A program made the position numbers and the translations under genes. From Aurantiacibacter odishensis (lineage in GTDB: Bacteria > Pseudomonadota > Alphaproteobacteria > Sphingomonadales > Sphingomonadaceae), in NCBI RefSeq assembly GCF_003605195.1, contig NZ_QYOS01000022.1:1-64000 (forward strand): a stretch of DNA of 64,000 bases. Reading direction: 5' to 3'. The notes beneath the pieces are model-generated. The model made no database searches. It worked only from the letters and a program-made list of their open reading frames with translations, and was not told the DNA's origin. The stretch's first letter is position 1, and the number at the start of each line of letters is the position of its first letter. Below, piece by piece: positions 37,943 to 46,695 of this stretch.

Positions 37943-38889
37943 GCGACGTCCTTTCGGGCAGGTGCCTGGGTACGGATTGCGGCGCGCAGGGTGGAAGACC
38001 GCGCGCGCGGGTTGCGGTCGATTTCCGCCTGCGAGGGGCGGATCGCCTTGGACAAGTGCCCGAAGCGCGCGGGTTCGGGGGTGTGCGCTTCGGGCAGGTA
38101 GCGTGAGCCGCGGGGGTTCGCATTCGCAGCGTCACGCAGGAACTTCTTCACGATCCGGTCTTCGAGGCTGTGGAAGCTGACGACGGCCAGCCGCCCGCCC
38201 TCGCCCAGCAGTTGCTCGGCAGCGGCGAGACCCTGCTCCAGTTCGTCCAGTTCCCCGTTCACGTGAATGCGGATGGCCTGGAACGTACGGGTGGCAGGGT
38301 CCTTCTTGTCGCCCGGACGGTGGCCCAGCGCCTTGCGCACGACGGCGGCCAGTTCGCCGGTCGTCGTCAGCGGACGGGCGGCGACGATGGCGCGGGCGAC
38401 GCGGCGCGACTGGCGCTCCTCGCCGTACTGGTAGAGCACGTCGGCAATGTCCTTCTCGTCCGCCTCGTTCACGAAATCGGCGGCGTTCGGGCGGGTCTGG
38501 CTCATCGTCATGTCGAGCGGGCCGTTGCTGGAAAAGGCGAACCCGCGCTCGGCCTGGTCGAGCTGCATCGAAGAGACGCCGATATCCATGGCGATGCCGT
38601 CGACCCGTTCGATGCCGACTTCGGCCATTGCCTCCACCATCTCGGAGAAACGCCGCTGGTGCAGCACGAGGCGCGGCGGCTCTTCGCGGGTTTCTTCCCA
38701 CTTGCTGCCCGCCTCGATGGCATCGGGATCGCGGTCGAAGGCGTGAACGGTCGCCCCGCGCTTCAGGATGGCACGGGTGTAGCCGCCCGCACCGAAGGTC
38801 GCGTCGATGATGACATCGCCGGGCTGCGGGTCCAGCGCCTCGATCACTTCATCGAGCAGGACGGGAACGTGGGGAGCGGGCGCGGTCAC
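37939..38889 (-). CDS. rsmH: 16S rRNA (cytosine1402-N4)-methyltransferase
   Basis: RsmH methylates N4 of C1402 in 16S rRNA. The 316-residue protein has the SAM-binding motif [14 protein letters not shown] near residue 29, the HVPVLLDEV block at the N terminus, the [11 protein letters not shown] segment near residue 105 and the FHSLEDR(I/V)VK motif near the C terminus. The start is GTG 38889, overlapping the mraZ stop (GTGA). Its stop overlaps ftsL (ATGA). It is the second gene of the dcw cluster, as usual. Confidence 0.96.
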   Translation of the reverse strand: MTAPAPHVPVLLDEVIEALDPQPGDVIIDATFGAGGYTRAILKRGATVHAFDRDPDAIEAGSKWEETREEPPRLVLHQRRFSEMVEAMAEVGIERVDGIAMDIGVSSMQLDQAERGFAFSSNGPLDMTMSQTRPNAADFVNEADEKDIADVLYQYGEERQSRRVARAIVAARPLTTTGELAAVVRKALGHRPGDKKDPATRTFQAIRIHVNGELDELEQGLAAAEQLLGEGGRLAVVSFHSLEDRIVKKFLRDAANANPRGSRYLPEAHTPEPARFGHLSKAIRPSQAEIDRNPRARSSTLRAAIRTQAPARKDVA

Positions 38890-39386
38890 TTCTTCCGGCC
38901 CTCCGCCTTGGCACGGGCATCCTCGGCTTCGGCAAGGCACAGCTCGTACTGGTCTTCCCAGCCGGGCTCCTGTCCCAGCCGGTCGAGGTCCCACATCGTG
39001 ATGAACTGGCCACCGCCAAGGAAGCAAATGTTGTCGCCGATGCCGCCCACCTTGCAGAAACGCTGGGGCAGGATGAAGCGGCCGCTCTTGTCGAAGGGGA
39101 CTTCGGTAAAGGTCCACATCTGCGTGGCGCGCAGATCGCGGTCGAAGTCCTGATCCCGGCGGACGGCGTTCTCCAGCTCCTGGTCGAGAATGTCCTCGAA
39201 ATTGTCGGTGCGGCTGGGGCCGAAGGCATTGAGGCAGGGATACTTGTGGTGCTTGGCGACGCACAGCACCCCCTCGTCACCCAGTTCGGCGAAGACCTTG
39301 CGGAAAAGCGGAGGCAGCACGAAGCGATCTTTCTCGCCGCGAAGCGAAAAGCCCTGCCCCCTGTATCCTGCCGGCCGCTGCGCCAC
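38886..39386 (-). CDS. mraZ: Transcriptional regulator MraZ
   Basis: MraZ is a DNA-binding protein with two SpoVT-AbrB-like domains that represses the dcw operon, including itself, by binding GGG-containing direct repeats. The 166-residue product is of normal length, with the two domain cores around [12 protein letters not shown] and [15 protein letters not shown] and a lysine-rich C terminus. The start is GTG 39386; an in-frame stop lies just upstream and no ATG exists nearby, so the GTG is forced. GAGGGA lies about 10 bp before it. Four GGGA repeats upstream at 39531-39570 are a good candidate operator. Confidence 0.93.
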   Translation of the reverse strand: MAQRPAGYRGQGFSLRGEKDRFVLPPLFRKVFAELGDEGVLCVAKHHKYPCLNAFGPSRTDNFEDILDQELENAVRRDQDFDRDLRATQMWTFTEVPFDKSGRFILPQRFCKVGGIGDNICFLGGGQFITMWDLDRLGQEPGWEDQYELCLAEAEDARAKAEGRKK

Positions 39387-39530
39387 TTGGCCTGTCCCTC
39401 AATAAAGTGCCCTTCATCAGACAAACCCCCTCCGTTCCAGGCCGCGCATCAACGCGGCCCGGTCGCTCCTCTTTGGAGCGCAGCACGGGCTATGTGTCCG
39501 ATGGATTCGGGGAATAACGCGCCGAGGCGC

Positions 39531-39570
39531 GGGATGGAAGGGGAAATTGCGGGAAATTGTGGGAGAACGC
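39531..39570. promoter_or_regulatory. Candidate MraZ box: four GGGA repeats, 10-bp period
   Basis: On the plus strand GGGA occurs at 39531, 39541, 39551 and 39561, exactly 10 bp apart (gggatggaag, gggaaattgc, gggaaattgt, gggagaacgc). Described MraZ operators are (T/G)GGN repeats separated by five bases, which also gives a 10-bp period. The block lies 145-185 bp before the mraZ start, in a 202-bp leader without genes. The repeats read on the strand opposite to mraZ; whether this matches other taxa needs comparison. Confidence 0.75.
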
Positions 39571-39588
39571 TGCAAACAGCTGTTTTTC

Positions 39589-40431
39589 CTAGTCCGTATT
39601 CCCGCTCCCGCCGTGGTGTCGATGACGATGCGGCTGCGCCGTTTCTGGCGGATTTTCGCCATTTTCGCCGGTCATCCGGTCGCCTTGGGCACGGCTTCCC
39701 GCATTATCCCCAAAATTTTCGAAAACATGGCTCAGCAGCCAGCGCAGCGCCCCTTCGGCATCGGTGTGCGGGCCCGCAATATCGAGCATCGCGGCATCGG
39801 CGACGATCATCGCCTGCCCCTGCCCGATCACACAGTGCGCCAGCAGCGCATCGCCGGGGATGCTGCAATAGTCCGCCTCGCCTACGCGGCTCAACCGACC
39901 GCGCTGGTTCACCGGCAGCGAGTCGCCGAAGTGATCAACGACCTGCGGCCCGTCGGCCTGCGCGGGATCGTATTCCAGCGCGAGTCCCCAGTGCGCGAGG
40001 ATCGGGGAGAGCAGCGTCACGTCCTGCGGGCGTCGCCTGTCCCCCAGGTGGAACCGCGATTCGCCGGTCATCATGGGATCGGCGAACAAGAGCAGGGTGC
40101 CGCCCTCGCGTACCCAGGCATCCAGCGCCACGTTCTCCTCCGCCGAAAGGCCGCGCGGCTGCGCCATCAGCAGGGAACGGTGTTCAGCCAGCGCCTCGGC
40201 AGAAAGGTAGTCCAGTGGTGCCAGCGTGAAGCTTTCCTCCAGCACGCCGCGCGCCCAGTGCGACGGCGCATCCCCGTTCAGCATCTCGTCCAGCCCGGCT
40301 GCCTCGCCCCAGTAGATCGGCACCGTGCCCATCAGGGCAAGCGGCGGGCGCTGTTCCTCCTCCGCCCGCACCGGGAATGCGACAACGGCGGCCAGCGCTG
40401 CCACAGCCAGCAGGCTATTCCAGCGGGGCAT
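39589..40431 (-). CDS. Exported GldG/ABC_transp_aux-like protein
   Basis: This 280-residue protein has a clear signal peptide (hydrophobic residues 5-20, cleavage after PVRA near residue 22) and a single alpha/beta domain. The stretch LLMAQPRGLSAEENVALDAWVREGGTLL (split over residues 90-120) resembles the GldG-like auxiliary domain of ABC transporters (ABC_transp_aux), where a glycine-rich Rossmann-like fold binds no known cofactor. The remaining sequence is hydrophilic and ends in a Pro/His/Gly-rich tail. It overlaps the upstream small membrane protein by 17 bases, so both belong to one operon. Its substrate and partner are unknown. Confidence 0.72.
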   Translation of the reverse strand: MPRWNSLLAVAALAAVVAFPVRAEEEQRPPLALMGTVPIYWGEAAGLDEMLNGDAPSHWARGVLEESFTLAPLDYLSAEALAEHRSLLMAQPRGLSAEENVALDAWVREGGTLLLFADPMMTGESRFHLGDRRRPQDVTLLSPILAHWGLALEYDPAQADGPQVVDHFGDSLPVNQRGRLSRVGEADYCSIPGDALLAHCVIGQGQAMIVADAAMLDIAGPHTDAEGALRWLLSHVFENFGDNAGSRAQGDRMTGENGENPPETAQPHRHRHHGGSGNTD

Positions 40432-40780
40432 CGGTGTTCGGCAAGGGGACATCCTGCGTTGCCTGCGAAGTGCTGGACGTCGGCGTGGGTGTCGGATCGG
40501 CCGCCAGTTCGGGGACGACGCCTGCATCAGCCAGCGGGTCGCGCGGTTTGGGCGTCTCGGTCGGCTCTGTCGTCGGCGCGGCTTCGGGCACGGCATCTGC
40601 CTGAGTCTGCTGGGCGCGCTCTGTCACGATATCGGCCAGCCCGAGCAGCAGGACCATGGCCCCTATTCCGACCAGCCCGATCTGCAGGCGCTGGATACGC
40701 TCCGCCCGCGTGCCGCCCAGCGGAGCGGGTTCGCTTTGCGGCTTGAGCGGTCGCAGAAGGTCTCTCGGGTCGAGTGCCAT
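40415..40780 (-). CDS. Small single-pass membrane protein, function unknown
   Basis: I do not recognise this family. The 121-residue product has an N-terminal basic region (about 33 residues), one membrane helix near residues 34-50 (IGLVGIGAMVLLLGLADIV) and a proline-, threonine- and aspartate-rich C-terminal tail that likely faces the periplasm. It lies 10 bp after cysteine synthase and overlaps the following exported gene by 17 bases. The pair may form a complex; that is inference from overlap only. Confidence 0.75.
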   Translation of the reverse strand: MALDPRDLLRPLKPQSEPAPLGGTRAERIQRLQIGLVGIGAMVLLLGLADIVTERAQQTQADAVPEAAPTTEPTETPKPRDPLADAGVVPELAADPTPTPTSSTSQATQDVPLPNTDAPLE

Positions 40781-40790
40781 GGGCTTTTCC

Positions 40791-41813
40791 CTACTCGGCC
40801 GAAGCTGAACCTAACCAGTCGAACACGGGCAGGCCCTTCGCGCGCAGCCATTCGGCATTGTAGAGTGTGGAGAGGTAGCGGAAGCCGGTGTCGCACAGGA
40901 TCGTGGCGACGCGCGGGTTCTCCACCCCGTCCGCCAGCAACTGCCGGCCCAGCGCCACCGCACCTGCCACATTGATGCCGCTGGAGAGGCCAAGACACAG
41001 CCCTTCCTCGCGCAGCAGGCGGGCGACCCATTCCATGCCTTCCTCGTCGGAAATGCGGAACTGCGTATCCACCGGCGCGCCTTCGAGGTTGGCGGTGATG
41101 CGCCCCTGCCCGATGCCTTCGGCCACGGAAGAGCCTTCGGACGAAAGCTCGCCATTCTCGTAATAGTTGTAGAGCGCCGCGCCATGCGGATCGGTGAGCG
41201 CGATGCGGACCTTCTCGTCCTTTTCCTTGAGCCCCATGCCCACGCCTGCCAGCGTGCCGCCGGTGCCGACGGCGCAGGTGAAGCCATCGACGCGGCCTTC
41301 CATCTGGTCCCATATTTCGGGTGCGGTGCCCTCGATATGGGCGCGGCGGTTGGCGATGTTGTCGAACTGGTTGGCCCAGACCGCGTTCTCGGTCTCCTCC
41401 GCGATGCGGCGGCTGGTGTGGACGAAGTGATTGGGATCGGCGAACTTGGTGGGCGGCACCGTGACGAGCTGGGCACCCAGCGCCCGCAGCGTATCCATCT
41501 TTTCCTTGGACTGGTTGTCCGGCATGACGATCACGGACTTGTAGCCCAGCGCATTGGCCACCAGCGCAATCCCGATACCGGTGTTGCCCGCCGTGCCTTC
41601 CACGACTGTGCCGCCGGGCTTCAGTTCGCCGCGCTTCTCCGCATCGCGGATGATCCACAGCGCCGCCCGGTCCTTTACCGAAGCACCGGGATTGGCAAAT
41701 TCGCACTTGCCCCAGATCTCGCAGCCCGCGGCCTTGCTGGGGCCATCCAGCAGGACAAGCGGGGTGTTGCCGATAAGGTCGAGCGTCTTCGTCTGGACAG
41801 GCAGGTTCGTCAT
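40791..41813 (-). CDS. cysK: Cysteine synthase A (O-acetylserine sulfhydrylase)
   Basis: This fold-type II PLP enzyme most likely makes cysteine from O-acetylserine and sulfide. The 340-residue protein has the PLP lysine K47 in PGASVKDRAA, the phosphate loop GTAGNTGIG near residue 78, and the GTGGTLAG loop near residue 178. It is a little longer than CysK of E. coli and resembles the Cds1/cysteine-lyase branch, so a cysteine desulfhydrase role cannot be excluded. It is the first gene of an operon of three. It links to the sulfate reduction operon at 6109-10031 by pathway, not by position. Confidence 0.88.
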   Translation of the reverse strand: MTNLPVQTKTLDLIGNTPLVLLDGPSKAAGCEIWGKCEFANPGASVKDRAALWIIRDAEKRGELKPGGTVVEGTAGNTGIGIALVANALGYKSVIVMPDNQSKEKMDTLRALGAQLVTVPPTKFADPNHFVHTSRRIAEETENAVWANQFDNIANRRAHIEGTAPEIWDQMEGRVDGFTCAVGTGGTLAGVGMGLKEKDEKVRIALTDPHGAALYNYYENGELSSEGSSVAEGIGQGRITANLEGAPVDTQFRISDEEGMEWVARLLREEGLCLGLSSGINVAGAVALGRQLLADGVENPRVATILCDTGFRYLSTLYNAEWLRAKGLPVFDWLGSASAE

Positions 41814-41876
41814 ACCGACGGAGTTAGGACGCAGTTGCCCTCAGCGCAACGCGAGAAGGGGTTGGGCGCTCACAAT

Positions 41877-42194
41877 TCAATCTTCGTCGGCGATGGTGAC
41901 CTTCAGGCCGTCGAGGTCGTCGGTGAAGGGAATCTGGCACGACAGGCGCGAGTTCTCGGTGCGATGATCGCTGGAATCGAGCAGGTCGTCTTCATCCTCG
42001 CTCATGGCGGGCAGCTTGTCCTTGAAGGCCGGATCGACATGGACATGGCACGTCGCGCACGAGCAGCAGCCACCGCACAGCGCCAGCAATTCGTCAAAGC
42101 CGTTGTCGCGGATCGCTTCCATCACGGTCAGGCCGCTGCTGACCTCGACGGTGGTTTCCTCGCCGGAACGATTGGTGACATTGAGAGTGGGCAT
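41877..42194 (-). CDS. 2Fe-2S ferredoxin, adrenodoxin type
   Basis: This 105-residue electron carrier binds one 2Fe-2S cluster through C40, C46, C49 and C86, in the spacing C-X5-C-X2-C ... C typical of adrenodoxin and Isc ferredoxins. Two further cysteines (C43, C44) lie in the loop. The acidic stretch [12 protein letters not shown] is the usual partner-binding helix. The ATG at 42194 is chosen since homology starts there. It may serve P450s, Isc assembly or sulfite reductase; nothing adjacent decides between them. It is divergent from the DNA glycosylase gene over 71 bp. Confidence 0.92.
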   Translation of the reverse strand: MPTLNVTNRSGEETTVEVSSGLTVMEAIRDNGFDELLALCGGCCSCATCHVHVDPAFKDKLPAMSEDEDDLLDSSDHRTENSRLSCQIPFTDDLDGLKVTIADED

Positions 42195-42265
42195 ACTCGT
42201 AATCCTCGCGTTTGCTTTGCGGCGGCTGCTAGGCAAGCGCGCCTCTCTTTGCAAGAAGGACAAGC

Positions 42266-42883
42266 ATGGGCCTTACCGCTGAACAGATACGCACCAGCCT
42301 CGATGAAGTGGCCACACGCGAACCCGCCATCGCCCGCGCACTGGAGATCGCGGGCTATCCCGAGCCGCGCATACGCCAGACCGGCTACAAGACCATGCTG
42401 CGCACCATCGTGGGCCAGCAGGTCTCGGTCGCCGCCGCCAGCAGCATGTGGAACAAGCTTGAGGCAGAGCTGGGGGAAGACTTTACCCCCACCTGCCTGC
42501 TCGAACGCGATTTCGACACACTGCGCGCCTGCGGCCTCTCGCGGCAGAAGCAGGGATATGCCCGCAGCTTGTGCGAGCTGGTGGAGGCAGGCGAAGTCGA
42601 TCTGGAGAACCTGCCGGAAGACGACGAGGAAGCGATTGCAGAACTAACGAAGGTCAAGGGCATCGGCCGCTGGTCGGCGGAAATCTACCTGCTGTTCGCC
42701 GAAGGACGGCCCGATATCTGGCCCGCCGGAGACCTGGCGGTGATGGCCGGTATCGGCAAGATCCTGGGCCTCGACGAACGCCCGGACGAAAAGGCCACCC
42801 GCGCCCTGGCCGAACCATGGCGGCCTCATCGCGGTGCCACCGCGATCTTTACCTGGCACTGCTACGACAATCCGGCGCTTTAG
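42266..42883 (+). CDS. HhH-GPD DNA-3-methyladenine glycosylase (AlkA-like)
   Basis: This 205-residue base excision repair enzyme removes alkylated bases by cleaving the N-glycosidic bond. It has the helix-hairpin-helix with [13 protein letters not shown] at residues 130-142 and the catalytic aspartate D156 in WPAGDLAV. It lacks the N-terminal AlkA domain and the 4Fe-4S cluster cysteines, so it belongs to the short AlkA-like group. The start is ATG 42266 after AAGAAGGACAAGC. It is monocistronic in appearance; the S9 peptidase follows 54 bp downstream. Confidence 0.92.
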   Translation: MGLTAEQIRTSLDEVATREPAIARALEIAGYPEPRIRQTGYKTMLRTIVGQQVSVAAASSMWNKLEAELGEDFTPTCLLERDFDTLRACGLSRQKQGYARSLCELVEAGEVDLENLPEDDEEAIAELTKVKGIGRWSAEIYLLFAEGRPDIWPAGDLAVMAGIGKILGLDERPDEKATRALAEPWRPHRGATAIFTWHCYDNPAL

Positions 42884-42937
42884 CTTGGCAACACGCCTGA
42901 CGGTTCCTACCTCCCAAGCCACACCAAGGGAGACCCC

Positions 42938-44908
42938 ATGACCGACCAGACCGCCGCCGCTCGCGTATTCGACACCCCGCTGATCCCGCGCGATCACCTG
43001 TTCGGCAATCCCACCCGCGCACAAGGGAAGATCAGTCCGGACGGCAAGTGGGTAAGCTGGATGGCGCCGTGGGAAGGCGTGATGAACGTGTTCATGGCTC
43101 CGGCGGACGATCCGGACAGTGCCCGCCGCATGACCAGCGCCAAGGACCGTCCGATCCCGCAGTATTTCTGGGCACCCGACAGCCGCAGCCTGCTCTACAT
43201 CCGCGACAAGGACGGCGACGAGAACTACCTGCTCTACAGCGTGGCGGTGGAAGGCGAGGCGAAGGAGAAGTGCCTCACCCCGTTCGAGGAAACGCGGGTG
43301 CAGATCGTGGGCGGTTCGGACACCATCAAGGACAAGATCCTCGTCGGCCTTAACAACCGCGATGCGCGCTTCCATGACGTCCACCTGCTCGATCTCAACA
43401 CAGGCGACCTGGAACTGGTGTTCGAGAACAACGAGTGGGCGGGTTTCGAGGCGGATGACAGCCTGACCCTGCGCTGGGCCGTGCGGCAGAATGCCGAGGG
43501 CGGCACCGACATGCACGAAATCGTGGATGGCAAGGTGGAGGAAGCCCCGCGCGAACGCACCGGGCTGGACGATTCCCTTACCACCGGCATGGCGGGCTAC
43601 ACCACCGACGGCAAGACGCTCTACTGGCTCGACAGCCGCGGCCGCAACACCGCCGCGCTGTTTGCCGAGAACACCGAGACCGGAGAGCGCGTGCTGGTGG
43701 CAGAGCACGACAAGGCCGATATCGGCGGCACCATGCGTCACAAGCAGACGGGCGAAGTGCAGGCCTACAACGTCACCTACCTGCGCACCGAACACCACGC
43801 CATCGACCCCGAGATCGGCAAGGCACTGGAATGGCTGCGCGAGCAGCTGGACGGCGATTTCGGCGTCCAGTCGCGCACCGATGACGACCGCCGCTGGCTG
43901 GTGGCGAACGATCCGCTGAACGCGCCCGTCGCCAGCTACCTGTTCGATCGCGACGCGATGACGCTGACGAAATTCTACACCACCTATCCCGAACTGGAGG
44001 GCGCCCCGCTGCAGCCGATGCACGCCCGCGAGATCACCTCTCGCGACGGGATGGTGCTGCCGAGCTACCTCACCCTGCCCCCGCAGAGCGATCCCGATGG
44101 CGACGGTGTACCCGATGCGCCGGTGCCGATGGTGCTGGTGGTGCACGGCGGGCCGTGGGCGCGCGATGCATATGGCTACAACCGCACGCACCAGTGGCTG
44201 GCGAACCGGGGCTATGCGGTGCTGAGCGTGAACTTCCGCGGCTCCACCGGCTTTGGCAAGGACTTCATCAACGCGGGCAACCGCGAATGGTCGGGCAAGA
44301 TGCACGACGACCTGCTCGATGCCGTCGGCTGGGCCGTTGAGCACGGTATTGCCGAGAAGGACAAGGTCGCCATCATGGGCGGTTCCTACGGCGGCTACGC
44401 CACACTGGTCGGCCTCACCTTCACGCCGGACACCTTTGCCTGCGGCGTAGACATTGTCGGCCCATCGAATCTGGAAACCCTGCTGGAAACCATTCCGCCC
44501 TACTGGGAGCCGCTGGTGAAGCAGTTCCACGAGCGCATGGGCGATCCCACGACAGAGGAGGGCAAGAAGTTCCTCCAGTCGATCAGCCCGCTCTACAAGG
44601 CGAAGGATATCACCAGGCCGCTGCTGATCGGCCAGGGCGCCAACGATCCGCGCGTGAAGCAGGCGGAAAGCGACCAGATCGTGGAAGCCATGGAGCGGGA
44701 CGGCGTGCCCGTTACCTACGTGCTTTTCCCCGACGAGGGACACGGCTTCCACCGCCCGGAAAACAACATTGCCTTCAATGCGATTGCCGAGAATTTCCTT
44801 GCCGAATGCATTGGCGGGCGGGCCGAACCTGTGGGCGAAACGCTGGGTGCGTCCACTGCGGACATTCGCAACGGGCGCGAACATGTTAAGGGTCTCTCGG
44901 GCGACTGA
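42938..44908 (+). CDS. S9 family (prolyl oligopeptidase-type) peptidase
   Basis: This 656-residue serine peptidase has an N-terminal seven-bladed propeller-like region and a C-terminal alpha/beta hydrolase. The nucleophile is S483 in GGSYGGYA, the Asp is in QGANDPRV and the His in DEGHGF. No signal peptide is present, so it is cytoplasmic. The S9C or acylaminoacyl-peptidase-like group fits best, cleaving oligopeptides or N-acyl residues. A ribosome binding site AAGGGAG precedes the ATG. Its short distance from the SDR gene (15 bp) suggests co-transcription, without a clear functional link. Confidence 0.93.
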   Translation: MTDQTAAARVFDTPLIPRDHLFGNPTRAQGKISPDGKWVSWMAPWEGVMNVFMAPADDPDSARRMTSAKDRPIPQYFWAPDSRSLLYIRDKDGDENYLLYSVAVEGEAKEKCLTPFEETRVQIVGGSDTIKDKILVGLNNRDARFHDVHLLDLNTGDLELVFENNEWAGFEADDSLTLRWAVRQNAEGGTDMHEIVDGKVEEAPRERTGLDDSLTTGMAGYTTDGKTLYWLDSRGRNTAALFAENTETGERVLVAEHDKADIGGTMRHKQTGEVQAYNVTYLRTEHHAIDPEIGKALEWLREQLDGDFGVQSRTDDDRRWLVANDPLNAPVASYLFDRDAMTLTKFYTTYPELEGAPLQPMHAREITSRDGMVLPSYLTLPPQSDPDGDGVPDAPVPMVLVVHGGPWARDAYGYNRTHQWLANRGYAVLSVNFRGSTGFGKDFINAGNREWSGKMHDDLLDAVGWAVEHGIAEKDKVAIMGGSYGGYATLVGLTFTPDTFACGVDIVGPSNLETLLETIPPYWEPLVKQFHERMGDPTTEEGKKFLQSISPLYKAKDITRPLLIGQGANDPRVKQAESDQIVEAMERDGVPVTYVLFPDEGHGFHRPENNIAFNAIAENFLAECIGGRAEPVGETLGASTADIRNGREHVKGLSGD

Positions 44909-44923
44909 GAGGCATTGAGAGAC

Positions 44924-45751
44924 ATGGGGCAGAAAAGCATTTTCATCACCGGCGGCGGATCGGGCATCGGCCGCGCGATCGCGCAGCATTTCGCGGACAG
45001 GGGCTGGCTGGTCGGCATCGCGGACCGCAACACTGCGGGGCTGGAGGAAACGAAGGCCCTGCTACCGGAAGGGCAGTGCTACACCTACACCTTCGACGTG
45101 ACGAACCGCGCCGGGTGGGACGTGGCCCTGTCCGACTTTGCCGAACACAGCGGCGGCGCGATCAATGTCATCGCCAACAATGCCGGGCTACCTTCTGGCG
45201 GCCCCTTGAGCGAGGTGACGCACGAGGAACTGGACCTGCTTCTCGATGTGAACCTGCGCGCCGTTTTTTACGGAGCGAAGGCCGGATACGAATACCTGAA
45301 AGCCGCCGCGCCCCACGCCTGCCTGCTCAACACCGCCAGCGCCGCCGCGATCTACGGCATGGCTAACCAGAGCGTCTACGGCGCGACCAAGGCGGGGGTT
45401 AAGTCCCTGACAGAGAGCCTTGATGCCGAATGGGCACCGGCCGGGATCAGGGTCCGCTCCCTGATGCCCAGCTTCATCGATACACCGCTGCTGAAAATGC
45501 CGCCCAACCGCAGCCGCAACACGCCCATTCGCGACGCGGTGGTGAAAGCGGGGCTGGAATTCACGCCCGTCGAAGAGGTGGCGGAAGAGGCCTGGAAAGC
45601 CGTCCACGGCAACAAGGTCCACCGCCTCGTGGGCAAGACCGCGCGCAAGATGGCGCGCGTTGCCAAGTGGTTCCCCGGCAAATTGCGCCAGCGCGCCCGC
45701 ACCCTCGCCGAAGCGCATGAGCGCAGCGAGGGGCGCGCGGCTCTCGACTGA
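44924..45751 (+). CDS. Short-chain dehydrogenase/reductase
   Basis: This 275-residue classical SDR has the cofactor motif TGGGSGIG at residues 9-16, NNAG near residue 86 and the catalytic Tyr and Lys in YGATK near residue 150. The C-terminal extension is basic (KTARKMARVAKWFPGKLRQ), which may contact membrane or partner. I start at ATG 44924; a TTG at 44915 would add three residues. It follows the S9 peptidase by 15 bp. The substrate is not predictable; sphingomonads have many such enzymes. Confidence 0.87.
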   Translation: MGQKSIFITGGGSGIGRAIAQHFADRGWLVGIADRNTAGLEETKALLPEGQCYTYTFDVTNRAGWDVALSDFAEHSGGAINVIANNAGLPSGGPLSEVTHEELDLLLDVNLRAVFYGAKAGYEYLKAAAPHACLLNTASAAAIYGMANQSVYGATKAGVKSLTESLDAEWAPAGIRVRSLMPSFIDTPLLKMPPNRSRNTPIRDAVVKAGLEFTPVEEVAEEAWKAVHGNKVHRLVGKTARKMARVAKWFPGKLRQRARTLAEAHERSEGRAALD

Positions 45752-45760
45752 GGTGGGCGG

Positions 45761-46048
45761 CTAGAGCGCCTCTATCGCCCTCGCCATCTTCACGTCGCGT
45801 TCGGACAGTCCGCCTGCGTCGTGCGTGGTCAGGGTGATGTCCACCTTGTTGTAGACGTTGAACCATTCGGGATGATGGTCGCTCTTCTCGGCAATCAGCG
45901 CCACGCGGTTCATGAAGCCCCATGCCTCGCTGAAATCGGAGAACTTGAAAACCTTGCGCATGGCATCGCCGTCACGGTCGAATTCCCAGCCGTCCAGCTC
46001 CGCCAGCGCGCTTTCCGCTTCGCTCCTGCCCAGTTTCTCTACGGCCAT
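45761..46048 (-). CDS. phhB: 4a-hydroxytetrahydrobiopterin dehydratase
   Basis: This pterin-4a-carbinolamine dehydratase regenerates the tetrahydrobiopterin cofactor of aromatic amino acid hydroxylases. The 95-residue protein contains the family signature [14 protein letters not shown] with the substrate-contacting histidines, and [12 protein letters not shown] near the C terminus. The ATG at 46048 is preferred over 46087 because homology begins there. It is convergent with the SDR gene and divergent from ccmA across 53 bp. No phenylalanine hydroxylase is seen in the window. Confidence 0.92.
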   Translation of the reverse strand: MAVEKLGRSEAESALAELDGWEFDRDGDAMRKVFKFSDFSEAWGFMNRVALIAEKSDHHPEWFNVYNKVDITLTTHDAGGLSERDVKMARAIEAL

Positions 46049-46101
46049 GTGCCACTCCCTTGCTTGCGTATTGATGGTCCTGTGCACTAACGCACGAGGT
46101 G

Positions 46102-46695
46102 ATGGAACCGTGCCGACTAGCTGCGAGAGACCTGGCCTGCCGGCGCGGTGAACGCCTGCTGTTCCGTGGCCTGTCGCTGGAACTTGTCGGCGGGCAGGCC
46201 CTGCATGTGACCGGATCGAACGGGACGGGCAAGTCCAGCCTCATCCGCATTCTTGCAGGATTGCTGCGACCCTATTCAGGCGAAGTCGAGCGGCGCGGCA
46301 GCACGGGCCTGCTGGACCAGACGATGGCGCTGGACGAGCACCTGCCGCTGGGCCGTGCCCTCGCCTTCTGGGCCGGGCTGGACGGCGCAACACCAGTCAC
46401 CGTTCTTGCTCGCCTCGGCTTGGCCGAGCTGCTGGACGTGCCGGTGCGTTACCTTTCCACCGGCCAGAGAAAGCGCGCCGCCCTTGCCCGCCTGTTGGGG
46501 CAGGACGCACAGGTCTGGCTGCTCGACGAACCGCTGAACGGGCTGGACCGCGATGCCGTTGCGCTGGTGGAAGCGCTGATCGCGGAACACATCGCTGGCG
46601 GCGGCCTTGCCCTTGTCGCCAGCCACCAGCCGATTGCCGTTCCGGGCATGGGCGTTCTCGACCTGCCCGATTATGCGCGGGGACTGGCGGCGTGA
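46102..46695 (+). CDS. ccmA: Cytochrome c maturation ATP-binding protein CcmA
   Basis: CcmA is the ATPase of the CcmABCD complex that releases heme-loaded CcmE in System I cytochrome c maturation. The 197-residue ABC domain has the Walker [10 protein letters not shown] at residues 38-46, the signature [13 protein letters not shown] near residue 115 and the Walker [11 protein letters not shown]. The ATG at 46102 is preceded by GAGG. It overlaps ccmB by four bases (GTGA). Only A and B are here; the ccmC, D, E and F genes must lie elsewhere. Confidence 0.94.
   Translation: MEPCRLAARDLACRRGERLLFRGLSLELVGGQALHVTGSNGTGKSSLIRILAGLLRPYSGEVERRGSTGLLDQTMALDEHLPLGRALAFWAGLDGATPVTVLARLGLAELLDVPVRYLSTGQRKRAALARLLGQDAQVWLLDEPLNGLDRDAVALVEALIAEHIAGGGLALVASHQPIAVPGMGVLDLPDYARGLAA

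Noticed and set aside
39574-39585. AAACAGCTGTTT palindrome with a T-run as a terminator
   Set aside because: No loop is left in the 12-bp palindrome and it lies directly at the 3' end of the neighbouring gene; a hairpin would be unstable.
42644-44989. A 781-codon open frame antisense to the S9 peptidase
   Set aside because: Same cause: shadow of codon bias. The peptidase has full catalytic motifs on the plus strand.
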